Shown: positions 1 to 8,486 of the stretch, one piece after another
How positions within the stretch are numbered: position 1 is the first letter of the stretch
Layout of the letters: each line of letters starts with the position of its first letter
Position numbers and translations under genes: made by a program
Notes under the pieces: model-generated
Seen by the model: only the letters and a program-made list of their open reading frames with translations
The model's database searches: none
What the model was told of the DNA's origin: nothing
Source: JBEKTW01 sp049515655
Lineage (GTDB): Bacteria > Bacteroidota > Ignavibacteria > UBA10030 > SZUA-254
Assembly: GCA_049515655.1 (NCBI GenBank)
Contig: JBEKTW010000003.1
Coordinates: 1 to 64,000 of the forward strand
DNA: 64,000 nucleotides
Direction: 5' to 3'

Positions 1-60
1 TTAAGATTTCGGATTTAGTGCTTAGAATTTATCTATGATTTAGTGCTTCAGATTTCGGAC
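1..60. repeat. AT-rich GATTT-type degenerate repeat
   Basis: Low-complexity stretch built of variants of GATTTCGGATTTAG and GATTTAGTGCTT, beyond the 3' end of the GH38 gene. Bases 1-44 match the reverse complement of 20920-20963 at about 39 of 44 positions, so this is a dispersed element and not chance composition. Related stretches occur near 33322-33390, 35936-36060, 43860-43912 and 44040-44110. Confidence 0.7.
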
Positions 61-90
61 ATCGAACATCGTTTTGCGCAACGCTACCTA

Positions 91-3000
91 TCAGCGGTCC
101 AACTGCCTATCGACCCGAATCAGCCTTGTTGCAAATGCCGGCATCGTGATCGGTCCGACAAACTTCAGCTTCGTGCTTCCAAAATTGTCACTATACGAAT
201 ATGCCGCGGGGATCGTTTTGTCCCATTGGAGCGTGACGTTTTGCTCACGAACCGAGGGATTGTAAAGTCGAATCAACCACGAATTTCCTCCTTCGATTGG
301 TTTGATAGACGTCACCAGGACATCCTGGGGGTCGACATGAACAAGCGAACCCGGTACGTGCCGGGAAAGGTTTGCATCTGCGGCGATGAGCGGCTGACGC
401 TGCTCGATACCGAATTTTACAGCGTCTTCCGGCTCAAAACCGCCATGAAGCATGATGGAATACCGGAATGTTACTAGCCCTTCCTGGTCGGCCTTGTAGT
501 TCGTGTGCCAGTAATTGTTCATCACGTACGAAAAGAACCTCGACGACGGCTCGATGGACTTCATCCACGGCTGCTCGGCATGAATGGCTCCGATTTCGAC
601 TTCCGGAGCATCGGCGGTTGTCCATGTGAGACCCTCGTGGTCATTCGATACATCGACCCAGCTCTGCACCGAGACGAAATTCTTGCACGAACCTTTCAAC
701 TGGTCGATCTCCGGACGAACAATTCCATCGGCAACATCATACTGGATCTGACCGTTGGGAACGTTGAACGGAAACGCGATATGTACCCCCTCTTTATCGC
801 GTATGGACTGCTTGTCCAGCCGGTCGATAATGTCGACGCGGTCTATTCCATCGACAACCCGGATCTCTGATGAATATCGCCTGCACCCGGGTGCATCGGC
901 CTCGACGATGAGAGAAGCAACCAGGCCGCCGTGTTCTCCAATCTTTACTCTTATGTTCGAAAGGCTCTGCGCGGAATCGGGATTCTTTCCCCGAACATAC
1001 AAATATTGATTCAGCGCCAGGGATTCCGCCGTGTCAACGAACTGCGTACCGTCCTTTTTGAGCTGAAGACTTTCAATCGCACCGGTTTTTTCACTAACCG
1101 TAACAGAAAGAAGGTCGTTTTCCAATGTCATCCTAGAAACACGCGCGTTTCCTTTCACGGCGGCGGACCCTTTTTTCACGCGGAACCGCCGGGCGGAGAA
1201 CGGAGGAACATTCTTGGCCAGTATGGCAAGCTGTCCGGTGGTAAGCCGTTGTGAAGAGACACGATGCCCTTGTTCATCAACAACGAAGTCTCCGGGAGAG
1301 CTGTGCTCTTTTGTCAACAGCACAAGGTCTGTGCGGGGCCATGAGCATGTATTATAGACATCGACGGCAAATTCTTTCGTCCCGTGTGCCTTGGCAGGCG
1401 GCAAAACTCCCTTGAGAATTTCGCGCGAAAGACTGTCCGCATCCAGCGCAAATTTTTGCTTGATCTTCCACTGCGCGCTCACATTTGGACTGTCGGGCTC
1501 GTCCACACTGTTCGAGGCCCCCCAGGTATGCTCATCCCATAGCACGACGTCGCGCCATGCTTCATCGTACATGTCCTTTGGAAACGACTTCGAACCGCTG
1601 ATGGAACAGAGCGCCTCACTTTGCATCAATCGATCGGTTGACTGGCGGTTCAACGCTGTCTCAAACGCCGTCGAGGCGGCACCGTCTTCCCAGTACGGCG
1701 TGAAATCGCCCTTGAAGAATGAAAGCGTTGAGCCGTAGCGTTTCTCAAACTCCTCGAACATTTGTTGATGCGTAGCAATGATAAGACGTGGCGATGAGTA
1801 ATGCGCGTTCCAATTCCTGACAAAATCGGAGAGGCGCTGGTCGGGAGCGCCGTTGTCCCCGAGCGTGTAGGGAAGATAGATGATCTCGTACGGATAGCCC
1901 TGTTCGTCGAGCTGCCGGATGAACTTCAGCATCTTTTCATCCCCAAGCCGCGAGAGGTCTCCTTCATGGAACATCGAGTAGCTCGCCGCTGCAACCCACA
2001 TCAATACCTTGTCTTCGCCGGATTGTGAAGTCCAGTAAAATGGCTTATCGCCCCACTGTTCGATCACATATCCGATACGGTCGCCATTGTTCGGGGCGCT
2101 GGCAAAATATTTCACGCCACTTTGTGCAAGGGCCGAAACGATCCCCCAGGTGAATCCAGGAACGTCGGAGACGAGCGCCGTCGTGACCGGTATCGAAAAG
2201 TCTGTGCGCAGTAGACGGGCAAAGTCGGTGAGGTGGCTCATTTCAGCCGCGGTGGCGAGACCCGTGAGTGGATTCACATACAGGGCATGCACTCCGATGT
2301 GACCGTCTTTGATTGCGGCAATCACTTCATCCTTCTTCTCCTGTGAAGCCTGACGCAGATAGCCGTCGAGAGGCCAGAGGATTTCCACGTTCCATTTGAA
2401 TTGTGCCTCCGGCGGGTAATCACGCGTCGCTTTGATCAAGCCAAGTGACAATTCAAGATTCTTCCATTGTGTTTTTTCCACATTCGGCTGAATATCAGTA
2501 TAACCAATATCATTATGCGAATACGGGAGCAGGTAGACATCGCGGTGCGTGACCGGTTTCTCCCGTACCGTGCTGCGACTGATCGTTTTGCCGTTGACAC
2601 GAAACTCCACCGACAGGTCTTTCTCTTTGTCGACTTCGTCAATCGGCAGCATAAAAATATTCGCCCCAATTTTCAGCGAACCACGAATCACGTCGCCTTC
2701 TAGCGGAAGAATCTCGATTGTGCGTCCATCGTTGAGGTTATCAAGACTCAATCGGAGCATTTGCTGCGATTGAGTTTGGCCTCTCAATAACACCGGCTCG
2801 ACACGGAGGCGGGGTGTGAAATTGAACGCATATTCGAACGTCATGTACCAATCCATACTTCCGGCATCTTCACCGTCGACGCGGAGAACAAGCGGGCTTC
2901 CGGGCTTGAAGTCTTTTGCTGGCAGCTTGAGATACATGTAGCCGAACAGGTCTCCGTACTTATCGATCATGCTGGCTTTGAACGAGAGTTCCGCCCCGTC

Positions 3001-3465
3001 CTTTCCTGCAATGCTCCAGTTCTTTGCGGTCGAATCCCTGTTGTTCTCGAACGTGAACCAATGTCCCCCGTTGATATACAGTTCGAAGTTATGACTCGGC
3101 TTATTCTCTCCCCAACCTGCCTCCTCCAGTCCTGCCAGCCAGATGAAGTTGTAGAAATTGCCCGCAGCCGGCACCCGCAGCGTGTCCGTTTCCCATGAAA
3201 TGGATTGGGTCTCTCGCTGGGCTCTCACGAGCAGAGCCGCCTGAGCATCGGGATGCGAGGAATGGTACATCAACACCTGTCCGTTAAGGGCATTGCGATA
3301 TCCATTGAGATAGAGTTCCGGTGTCTGGACGGTCGAGGCCCGATCCGGACTCTTCTGGAAAACGTTGACGACAATTCCCTTCTCACTACTCTGAGAGAAG
3401 ACCGAGAGAGTGACGGCTCCCAGGATCATGAATGAATTCAGAATACGACAAACAAATGATTTCAC
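91..3465 (-). CDS. Secreted GH38-type alpha-mannosidase
   Basis: Predicted exo-acting glycosidase removing alpha-linked mannose, 1124 residues. The GH38 signature YSHNDIGYTD is at about residues 315-324, with the zinc-binding His/Asp pair, and VSDVPGFTWG around residue 434 holds the likely catalytic Asp. A long beta-rich N-terminal region precedes the barrel and a GH38-type beta-sandwich region follows. The frame stays open 76 codons upstream into the acetyltransferase gene, but I chose the GTG at 3465: an AAAGGA ribosome-binding site lies about 8 bases ahead and it opens a hydrophobic signal peptide (KSFVCRILNSFMILGAVTL). It is the last gene of the glycosidase series. Mannosidase specificity is inferred from the family; linkage cannot be read from the sequence. 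Confidence 0.85.
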   Translation of the reverse strand: MKSFVCRILNSFMILGAVTLSVFSQSSEKGIVVNVFQKSPDRASTVQTPELYLNGYRNALNGQVLMYHSSHPDAQAALLVRAQRETQSISWETDTLRVPAAGNFYNFIWLAGLEEAGWGENKPSHNFELYINGGHWFTFENNRDSTAKNWSIAGKDGAELSFKASMIDKYGDLFGYMYLKLPAKDFKPGSPLVLRVDGEDAGSMDWYMTFEYAFNFTPRLRVEPVLLRGQTQSQQMLRLSLDNLNDGRTIEILPLEGDVIRGSLKIGANIFMLPIDEVDKEKDLSVEFRVNGKTISRSTVREKPVTHRDVYLLPYSHNDIGYTDIQPNVEKTQWKNLELSLGLIKATRDYPPEAQFKWNVEILWPLDGYLRQASQEKKDEVIAAIKDGHIGVHALYVNPLTGLATAAEMSHLTDFARLLRTDFSIPVTTALVSDVPGFTWGIVSALAQSGVKYFASAPNNGDRIGYVIEQWGDKPFYWTSQSGEDKVLMWVAAASYSMFHEGDLSRLGDEKMLKFIRQLDEQGYPYEIIYLPYTLGDNGAPDQRLSDFVRNWNAHYSSPRLIIATHQQMFEEFEKRYGSTLSFFKGDFTPYWEDGAASTAFETALNRQSTDRLMQSEALCSISGSKSFPKDMYDEAWRDVVLWDEHTWGASNSVDEPDSPNVSAQWKIKQKFALDADSLSREILKGVLPPAKAHGTKEFAVDVYNTCSWPRTDLVLLTKEHSSPGDFVVDEQGHRVSSQRLTTGQLAILAKNVPPFSARRFRVKKGSAAVKGNARVSRMTLENDLLSVTVSEKTGAIESLQLKKDGTQFVDTAESLALNQYLYVRGKNPDSAQSLSNIRVKIGEHGGLVASLIVEADAPGCRRYSSEIRVVDGIDRVDIIDRLDKQSIRDKEGVHIAFPFNVPNGQIQYDVADGIVRPEIDQLKGSCKNFVSVQSWVDVSNDHEGLTWTTADAPEVEIGAIHAEQPWMKSIEPSSRFFSYVMNNYWHTNYKADQEGLVTFRYSIMLHGGFEPEDAVKFGIEQRQPLIAADANLSRHVPGSLVHVDPQDVLVTSIKPIEGGNSWLIRLYNPSVREQNVTLQWDKTIPAAYSYSDNFGSTKLKFVGPITMPAFATRLIRVDRQLDR

Positions 3466-3481
3466 GAGAATTCCTTTCAGG

Positions 3482-3931
3482 CTATAGGATTTTGCGGAAC
3501 GCCGTTTGAGTTTTGACCACCTTGTAGCCGAGCTTTTCGTAGAAGAGATGTGCATCTTTTCGAATGACATTCGATCGCAGGTACACAGTCCTGCATCCTT
3601 TTTCATGGGCCCACTGCTCCGCCCTCTGCATGAGGAGGCGTCCGACTCCTCTGCGGCGATAGTTCTCATCAATAACCAGGCCTCCAACTTCAACTTCCGA
3701 ATCTTGCATCAACGGCACGCGAATGAAAACTTGGACCCAGCCGACGACCACACCGTCAGCTTCCGCGACAAAGAGCTCTTGGTCGCGACCCTGCAGTGTG
3801 CGATGTATCCGCCGCTCCATTTCCGTTTCCGACGCAGGGTATCCTAGTTGAGTTGAGAGAACGGCAACGCGACCAGCATCTCCGGGAGTTGCCGGACGAA
3901 TGACAAGCGTGCGTGTTTGAGTGTGGTCCAT
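3482..3931 (-). CDS. GNAT-family N-acetyltransferase
   Basis: Cytoplasmic acetyl-CoA-dependent acetyltransferase of 149 residues, the usual length of a single GNAT domain. The acetyl-CoA-binding motif A is visible as RRRGVGRLLMQRAEQWA at about residues 90-106, preceded by a typical beta4 strand (VGGLVIDENY). The C-terminal FYEKLGYKVVKTQ matches the end of the GNAT fold. It ends 16 bases before the GH38 start, so the two may be co-transcribed. The ribosome-binding site is weak. The acyl acceptor cannot be predicted. Confidence 0.85.
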   Translation of the reverse strand: MDHTQTRTLVIRPATPGDAGRVAVLSTQLGYPASETEMERRIHRTLQGRDQELFVAEADGVVVGWVQVFIRVPLMQDSEVEVGGLVIDENYRRRGVGRLLMQRAEQWAHEKGCRTVYLRSNVIRKDAHLFYEKLGYKVVKTQTAFRKIL

Positions 3932-4008
3932 GCTAGTATTGGGTCACTCAAATAGTTTTCATAAGTCCTTGGATCGTCATGTCATTCACAACTTTCTCCC
4001 CTTCAATT

Positions 4009-4057
4009 CCCCTCTCCCGCGCCTGTCCTGAGCGAAGTCGAAGGAGCGGGAGAGGGG
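4009..4057. repeat. CCCCTCTCC-family hairpin repeat
   Basis: Perfect 12-base inverted repeat (CCCCTCTCCCGC at 4009-4020, GCGGGAGAGGGG at 4046-4057) around a 25-base loop that contains CCTGAGCGAAGTCGAAGG. It belongs to a dispersed family seen again at 43951-43986, 44178-44203 and 63301-63350. It lies immediately downstream of the truncated epimerase and may mark the deletion point. Confidence 0.7.
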
Positions 4058-4101
4058 GTAGGGGTGAGGGTTAAAAGGCAAAACACTTAATGTGCGAAAG
4101 C

Positions 4102-4314
4102 TCACTCGTCATCAACTATTCTCATAATACCGAGCAGACTCTCGTTTTGCAGCTCCACCGCTGATCGAAAATGATCGAAATGGCTCCTGAATATTTCCAA
4201 TCGCTCTACCATGGAGCCAGTTCCCACATCGGGGCCGCCGCTAATGACGAGGCGGGTCGGCTCTCCGCCGGTATGCGAACCGATCACATGAACACGCCGG
4301 TGTTTCGAGTTCAT
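4102..4314 (-). pseudogene. Truncated 4-hydroxyproline 2-epimerase (proline racemase family) remnant
   Basis: Seventy codons whose first 46 residues read like the N-terminus of proline-racemase-family 4-hydroxyproline 2-epimerases: GSHTGGEPTRLVISGGPDVG, then SMVERLEIFRSHFDHFRSAV. Family members are about 310-340 residues long and use two catalytic cysteines further along; none is encoded here, and the remaining 24 residues do not resemble the family. The start ATG overlaps the stop of the upstream DUF885 gene (ATGA), so the remnant is still translationally coupled. A hairpin repeat follows at 4009-4057. I read this as a decayed gene; a small functional protein is unlikely but not excluded. 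Confidence 0.75.
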
Positions 4315-6164
4315 CTTCCTGCTGGATTCTCTCCGTAGAACTTCCAGCTTGACTTGAAGTCGGGAGTCAGCGGCTGCTTCGTCAGACTGGCACGAACCAT
4401 TTCGATGGGGATACTGTTTTCATGAAAAACGGCGTCATGAAATTCCCGATTTGTCATCTTTCCGGAATCGACCACCTCGTGATGAAGCGCCCGGAGCTGC
4501 AGGCCGCCGAGCATGTAGGCGCACTGGTAGAGCGGACCGTAACCGCCCATAACAGACCGACGAACTTCCGCGGTGGCATTATCGCGTTCATGTCCCACTC
4601 GCTCGACCAAGAAGTCGATGCACTCCTGCGGAGTCATCTTTTCCAGATGAAAACTGAGAGAAAAAATGATACGGGCGCAGCGGTGCATGCGCCAGAAGAG
4701 CATACCAATGCGGTTCTCGGGCGTTTTTGGAAAGCCAAGATCCCAGAAAAGCATTTCCCAGTACACCGCACCACCTTCCACCCAGAACGGCGTCCCGAAA
4801 AGGCCGCGATACTGCTTGTACCGATCCATCATGAACTCCTGCAAATGATGACCCGGGATCAACTCGTGGAAAACCGTCGCGCGCGCGAAATGGATATTGT
4901 TCCCGCGCATGCTCATCATTTTCTGCTCGTGTCCCATGGTGTTCGTCGGATACGATACCTGGATGACCTCACCGCCAAGGAAAAAGGGACTGTATTTCTG
5001 TTGCTCGGGAGACAGCATTTCCATTCGCCATGTATCCCGCGCGAGCTGGGGGACCGTCACGAGGTCATGGTCGTCGACAAATTTGATCGCCTCCCGTGCC
5101 AAGTCTCGAATAAGCTCCGGCTGTTTTCCCGGCTCGACATATAGCGTCTTGACATTCTCCAGCGCTTTATGCCAGTCATCGCCGTAGCCGAGGTCGTTGG
5201 ATGCGCGTTTCATCTCCTTTTCGCACCACGCGAATTCCTGGTTCGCGATCGCAATCAACTCCTCCGGCGTGTACGGGATCATCTCATACGATAGTTCGTC
5301 CATCAGCGCCTCGCGACCTATTGGGTCGCCGATGATCGTGTTGTCGTCATCCGCTCTAATTCCCGCCACCTTTTCACGCATAAATGTCGAGTAATCTTTC
5401 AGTGCTGAATCAACGGATTTATATGGTTCGCCAACCCACCACGAAAAGGCGGGGTCATATCCGTTGTAGAAACCAAACCATTCCTTGAGTGATTCCCTGA
5501 GGTCCTTGACTATTCCGCTCGAGCGGTTAGCGACCGTTTTCTTGATTTTGGAGAATGGAGATTTCGAATCCTTCAGCGCAGCATCGACTGAATTCTCGGT
5601 CTCCCTGATTTGTTTGGCCAACTCATTGAGTGTTGCAGCGGTTTTCGCGGGGTCGACAAATTGCATACTCTGGAGTCCTTCTCTCAAGTCAATGATCGTC
5701 TGAGCGAATGGAATGAGCTGCGCTTCCTCCTGCCGGGCCTTCACCTGGAGATCCGACTGCCGCAATCTGTGTGTGAGATAGTTCCGGAAGAGTACGTAGT
5801 CGACGCGACCGTCTTGACTTAATGCTTCAAAGTTCGTTCTCTTCAGTTTTTCGAGCGCATCACCATAGAAACGTCTCATCCGCGCCTGCCGTGCCGCAGA
5901 TATTTCAACCGGGTACAATCGTCGCAGGCTCCAAAGGTCGGAACTGAAACGTTCAATCATTTCCCGGAGTTCGTTGTGGGAGACGTCCGGTGGCACGCCG
6001 TCCAGTAAATCGGCCGGAACGTTTTCCGACTGGCCAATACAGCTTGATCCAGAGAACTCTCGTTCTGACCGGGCTTCGCCTCTCGCAAGTGCGATTGTTT
6101 CCGCGCCGGACCACATGAAAAGGACCGCTACCAGAAAAAGATATGCTGCGGGTTTCTTAACCAT
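4311..6164 (-). CDS. Secreted DUF885-family (putative metallopeptidase) protein
   Basis: Protein of 617 residues in the DUF885 family, members of which are thought to be zinc-dependent peptidases. The family hallmark HELIPGHHLQEF is present about two thirds along, with a downstream WVEGGAVYWE segment. The start at 6164 was chosen because GAGGAG lies about 9 bases ahead and a clear signal peptide follows (MVKKPAAYLFLVAVLFMW); the frame extends 18 codons further without a ribosome-binding site. Its stop overlaps the start of the truncated 4-hydroxyproline epimerase. A secreted peptidase next to hydroxyproline genes would make sense for degrading glycoprotein backbone, but that is inference. Confidence 0.8.
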   Translation of the reverse strand: MVKKPAAYLFLVAVLFMWSGAETIALARGEARSEREFSGSSCIGQSENVPADLLDGVPPDVSHNELREMIERFSSDLWSLRRLYPVEISAARQARMRRFYGDALEKLKRTNFEALSQDGRVDYVLFRNYLTHRLRQSDLQVKARQEEAQLIPFAQTIIDLREGLQSMQFVDPAKTAATLNELAKQIRETENSVDAALKDSKSPFSKIKKTVANRSSGIVKDLRESLKEWFGFYNGYDPAFSWWVGEPYKSVDSALKDYSTFMREKVAGIRADDDNTIIGDPIGREALMDELSYEMIPYTPEELIAIANQEFAWCEKEMKRASNDLGYGDDWHKALENVKTLYVEPGKQPELIRDLAREAIKFVDDHDLVTVPQLARDTWRMEMLSPEQQKYSPFFLGGEVIQVSYPTNTMGHEQKMMSMRGNNIHFARATVFHELIPGHHLQEFMMDRYKQYRGLFGTPFWVEGGAVYWEMLFWDLGFPKTPENRIGMLFWRMHRCARIIFSLSFHLEKMTPQECIDFLVERVGHERDNATAEVRRSVMGGYGPLYQCAYMLGGLQLRALHHEVVDSGKMTNREFHDAVFHENSIPIEMVRASLTKQPLTPDFKSSWKFYGENPAGR

Positions 6165-6236
6165 TGAGACAATCTCCTCATTGATGTGAAAAAGATCTTG
6201 CCTTGCGCCCGTGTGCAACGACCTGTCCGTTCCGAA

Positions 6237-8483
6237 TTATCTGGCTTGCTGTTCGATGGTGAACCATGTATAACTCTTTGCCGGAACTTCTACGGGCAGT
6301 TCCACTTCAGATTTTCTGTCTACCTCGAACCGTCTAGGGGTTTCTTCCTTCTCACGAATCAGAACGGAGCCGGTTAGTCCTGCCAGGTCAAGTGGCAATA
6401 TAATACTTTTTCGGATGGTTTCATCCGTTGGATTGTAGACAAACGCGAATCCCCTTTCCTTGAGCCGGGGATTCACGTGGAGCATGCAATCAAGGTCTTC
6501 ACCATCGGCGCGGCGCACATGAACGATATCCGAGTTGAGAATATCCCTGTACCGCTTATACAAATCCACCCATTTCTTGACGAGAGTTTTTGTTTCATCG
6601 GTATCGTAGATTCGCGGACCGCGGTAACACGCCTGAACGCCCGAACCGAAGTTCTGGGCCAAATGCGATTCATATTCCTTGAGATGTTGCGACAGCGGCT
6701 CCAGCGTGGCAACAGCTCCACCTCCCTGATATTCAACGAGTGGAACAAATGTCCAACCCATGCTCGGCGCTTTCTCCCACGTTCCGTCAAAAATATTCTG
6801 CCGGCCGAGAACAATCTGCCGGTCCCGCGGCAATGACCAGTTCACTTCACGATATCCGATGCCGGTCTTGTTCGACCCGTTCATAAAATACCAATCGGGC
6901 ACATTGAGATAGATATCCCGTGACCGGCACCAATGATAGAAGTCGGTGATAATTTTCCACTGCTTCCATTGTGAATCGTTCAATCCTGCATGCCCGGGAT
7001 GGATCGTCGAAGCACACACGTCTCCCGGGTACGAGCCGTCATGCTCGAGCACATCGAAACCGGTTTGCTGATAGAATGATTTCAATTTTCGAAAATACTT
7101 CTGTCCCCAGCGGCTGCCGAGGCACGGCGAGTTGCCAAAAATTGCTCCCCCTGTTGTTCCGGTTGCTGGATTGATCACATCGTCGCTGTCGGTGATTCTC
7201 CGGCTTGCCAGAAGGGAGTAGCCGCCGATTTCAATTCCCTTTGAATGCGCATACCCGGCGAGAGAACGGAATTTTTCGATGTTTGCCGGACTTTCATCCT
7301 CCATGTCGAGACCGCTTCCGAAACTGAGGATGATCATTTCAAACCCGGTTGCGACACATTGGTCGACCGCTCGTTTGACGACCTCCGGGTCCGTCGAGGT
7401 GAGATGCAGGAAGATTGGATTTTCGGTCGCCCACGGTGCGAGCGTGCGGCACATGCGTCGCTTTGCCATCCCCCTGCGCTCACGGTCGTAGCTGTCGTAG
7501 ACGAGCTCGAACGTTCGAAACCCTACGAACGTTTCCTGCGGCCGCATTTCAACGTCCGGACCGATATCCGGTTTGACTTCCAGCAGACAGGGAGTCTGCA
7601 GACCGTAATTCACTTGCGATGTGTACGACGTGTCGGCACGCCAGTGCACGGTACGATCCGAAAGTCCGGCTTCCATTGAACCGTTAAAGGCATATTCACT
7701 CTCGACGTAAAGATATTGAGGCTTCGGCAACTCCTGCAGTGAACCGCCGACCGAGGATTGTTGTTCGACTGCGGCAAGAATTTCGTTGGTGAATGAGTTC
7801 AGTCGAACAGACCGGCTATGCAGATTCGAAACCGAAATCCATTTGGCCAGGAGCGGAATCCCGTCGTACATTTCGTAATGAACGGCTACGTTGACTCGTG
7901 GCGTATCTGCCCGTGGCGTCTCGAAGTTCAATGTCAGAGAAACACCCGGCGGCGGCCAGGGCAGGTTCGCCGACCAGCGTTTCGGCTTCCAGGGAAACCG
8001 TTCCCGGGTCTGACCGACCTCGAAACTGCTGAACTGCAAAGATTGAGGGTCGCTCGTGAGACTATCAATCCATTTCGGAAGAAGATACGCCCGCTCAATC
8101 TGGCCTACAAGACCGCCGATGTCCCACTGTTTGCCGTTTATCCTGACCCTTGCTTCCGGCTCGACGGCCCGAACCATCGACGCACCCGTCATCAGATTAT
8201 CGAATGCGACCGTCGCTGCATTGGGAGACAATCGAAACGTGCGGCTGATGAGTCCATTGGTCAGGACGATTTCCAATGGTTTGCCCGTCCGGTATACTCC
8301 CGACTTGCCTTGATCCGAATTGACGAGCCAATCGGATTGCCGCGATGTCTTCGTTCTCCCGGCAAGTTCTGGCAGGAGTTGAATGCTTCGCACAATTGAT
8401 TCCTCCTGCTTGCCGCTGCCAAACACCTCCCTATTTCCGTGTAGAGAGATACAGGTCATCACTATGAATAAACACCGGCGCAT
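6237..8483 (-). CDS. Secreted alpha-galactosidase-like (clan GH-D type) glycosidase
   Basis: Protein of 748 residues with an N-terminal hydrophobic signal (MRRCLFIVMTCISL), a beta-supersandwich-like region to about residue 340 (GLISRTFRLSPNAATVAFDN), a TIM-barrel region and a short C-terminal beta domain (residues about 660-748). The barrel segment GFDVLEHDGSYPGD puts a candidate nucleophile at Asp482, in the position of the Asp that follows the barrel strand in GH27/GH36 enzymes. The start lies 3 bases after the stop of the GH3 gene, with GGAG overlapping that stop, so the two are translationally coupled. Assignment to a numbered family is uncertain; an alpha-galactosidase or alpha-N-acetylgalactosaminidase activity is the best guess. 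Confidence 0.6.
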   Translation of the reverse strand: MRRCLFIVMTCISLHGNREVFGSGKQEESIVRSIQLLPELAGRTKTSRQSDWLVNSDQGKSGVYRTGKPLEIVLTNGLISRTFRLSPNAATVAFDNLMTGASMVRAVEPEARVRINGKQWDIGGLVGQIERAYLLPKWIDSLTSDPQSLQFSSFEVGQTRERFPWKPKRWSANLPWPPPGVSLTLNFETPRADTPRVNVAVHYEMYDGIPLLAKWISVSNLHSRSVRLNSFTNEILAAVEQQSSVGGSLQELPKPQYLYVESEYAFNGSMEAGLSDRTVHWRADTSYTSQVNYGLQTPCLLEVKPDIGPDVEMRPQETFVGFRTFELVYDSYDRERRGMAKRRMCRTLAPWATENPIFLHLTSTDPEVVKRAVDQCVATGFEMIILSFGSGLDMEDESPANIEKFRSLAGYAHSKGIEIGGYSLLASRRITDSDDVINPATGTTGGAIFGNSPCLGSRWGQKYFRKLKSFYQQTGFDVLEHDGSYPGDVCASTIHPGHAGLNDSQWKQWKIITDFYHWCRSRDIYLNVPDWYFMNGSNKTGIGYREVNWSLPRDRQIVLGRQNIFDGTWEKAPSMGWTFVPLVEYQGGGAVATLEPLSQHLKEYESHLAQNFGSGVQACYRGPRIYDTDETKTLVKKWVDLYKRYRDILNSDIVHVRRADGEDLDCMLHVNPRLKERGFAFVYNPTDETIRKSIILPLDLAGLTGSVLIREKEETPRRFEVDRKSEVELPVEVPAKSYTWFTIEQQAR

Positions 8484-8486
8484 TTC

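Noticed and set aside
3466..3693. Longer start for the GH38 gene
   Set aside because: The extra 76 codons are antisense-like low-conservation sequence inside the acetyltransferase gene, and a signal peptide with a good ribbon of ribosome-binding bases starts at 3465.
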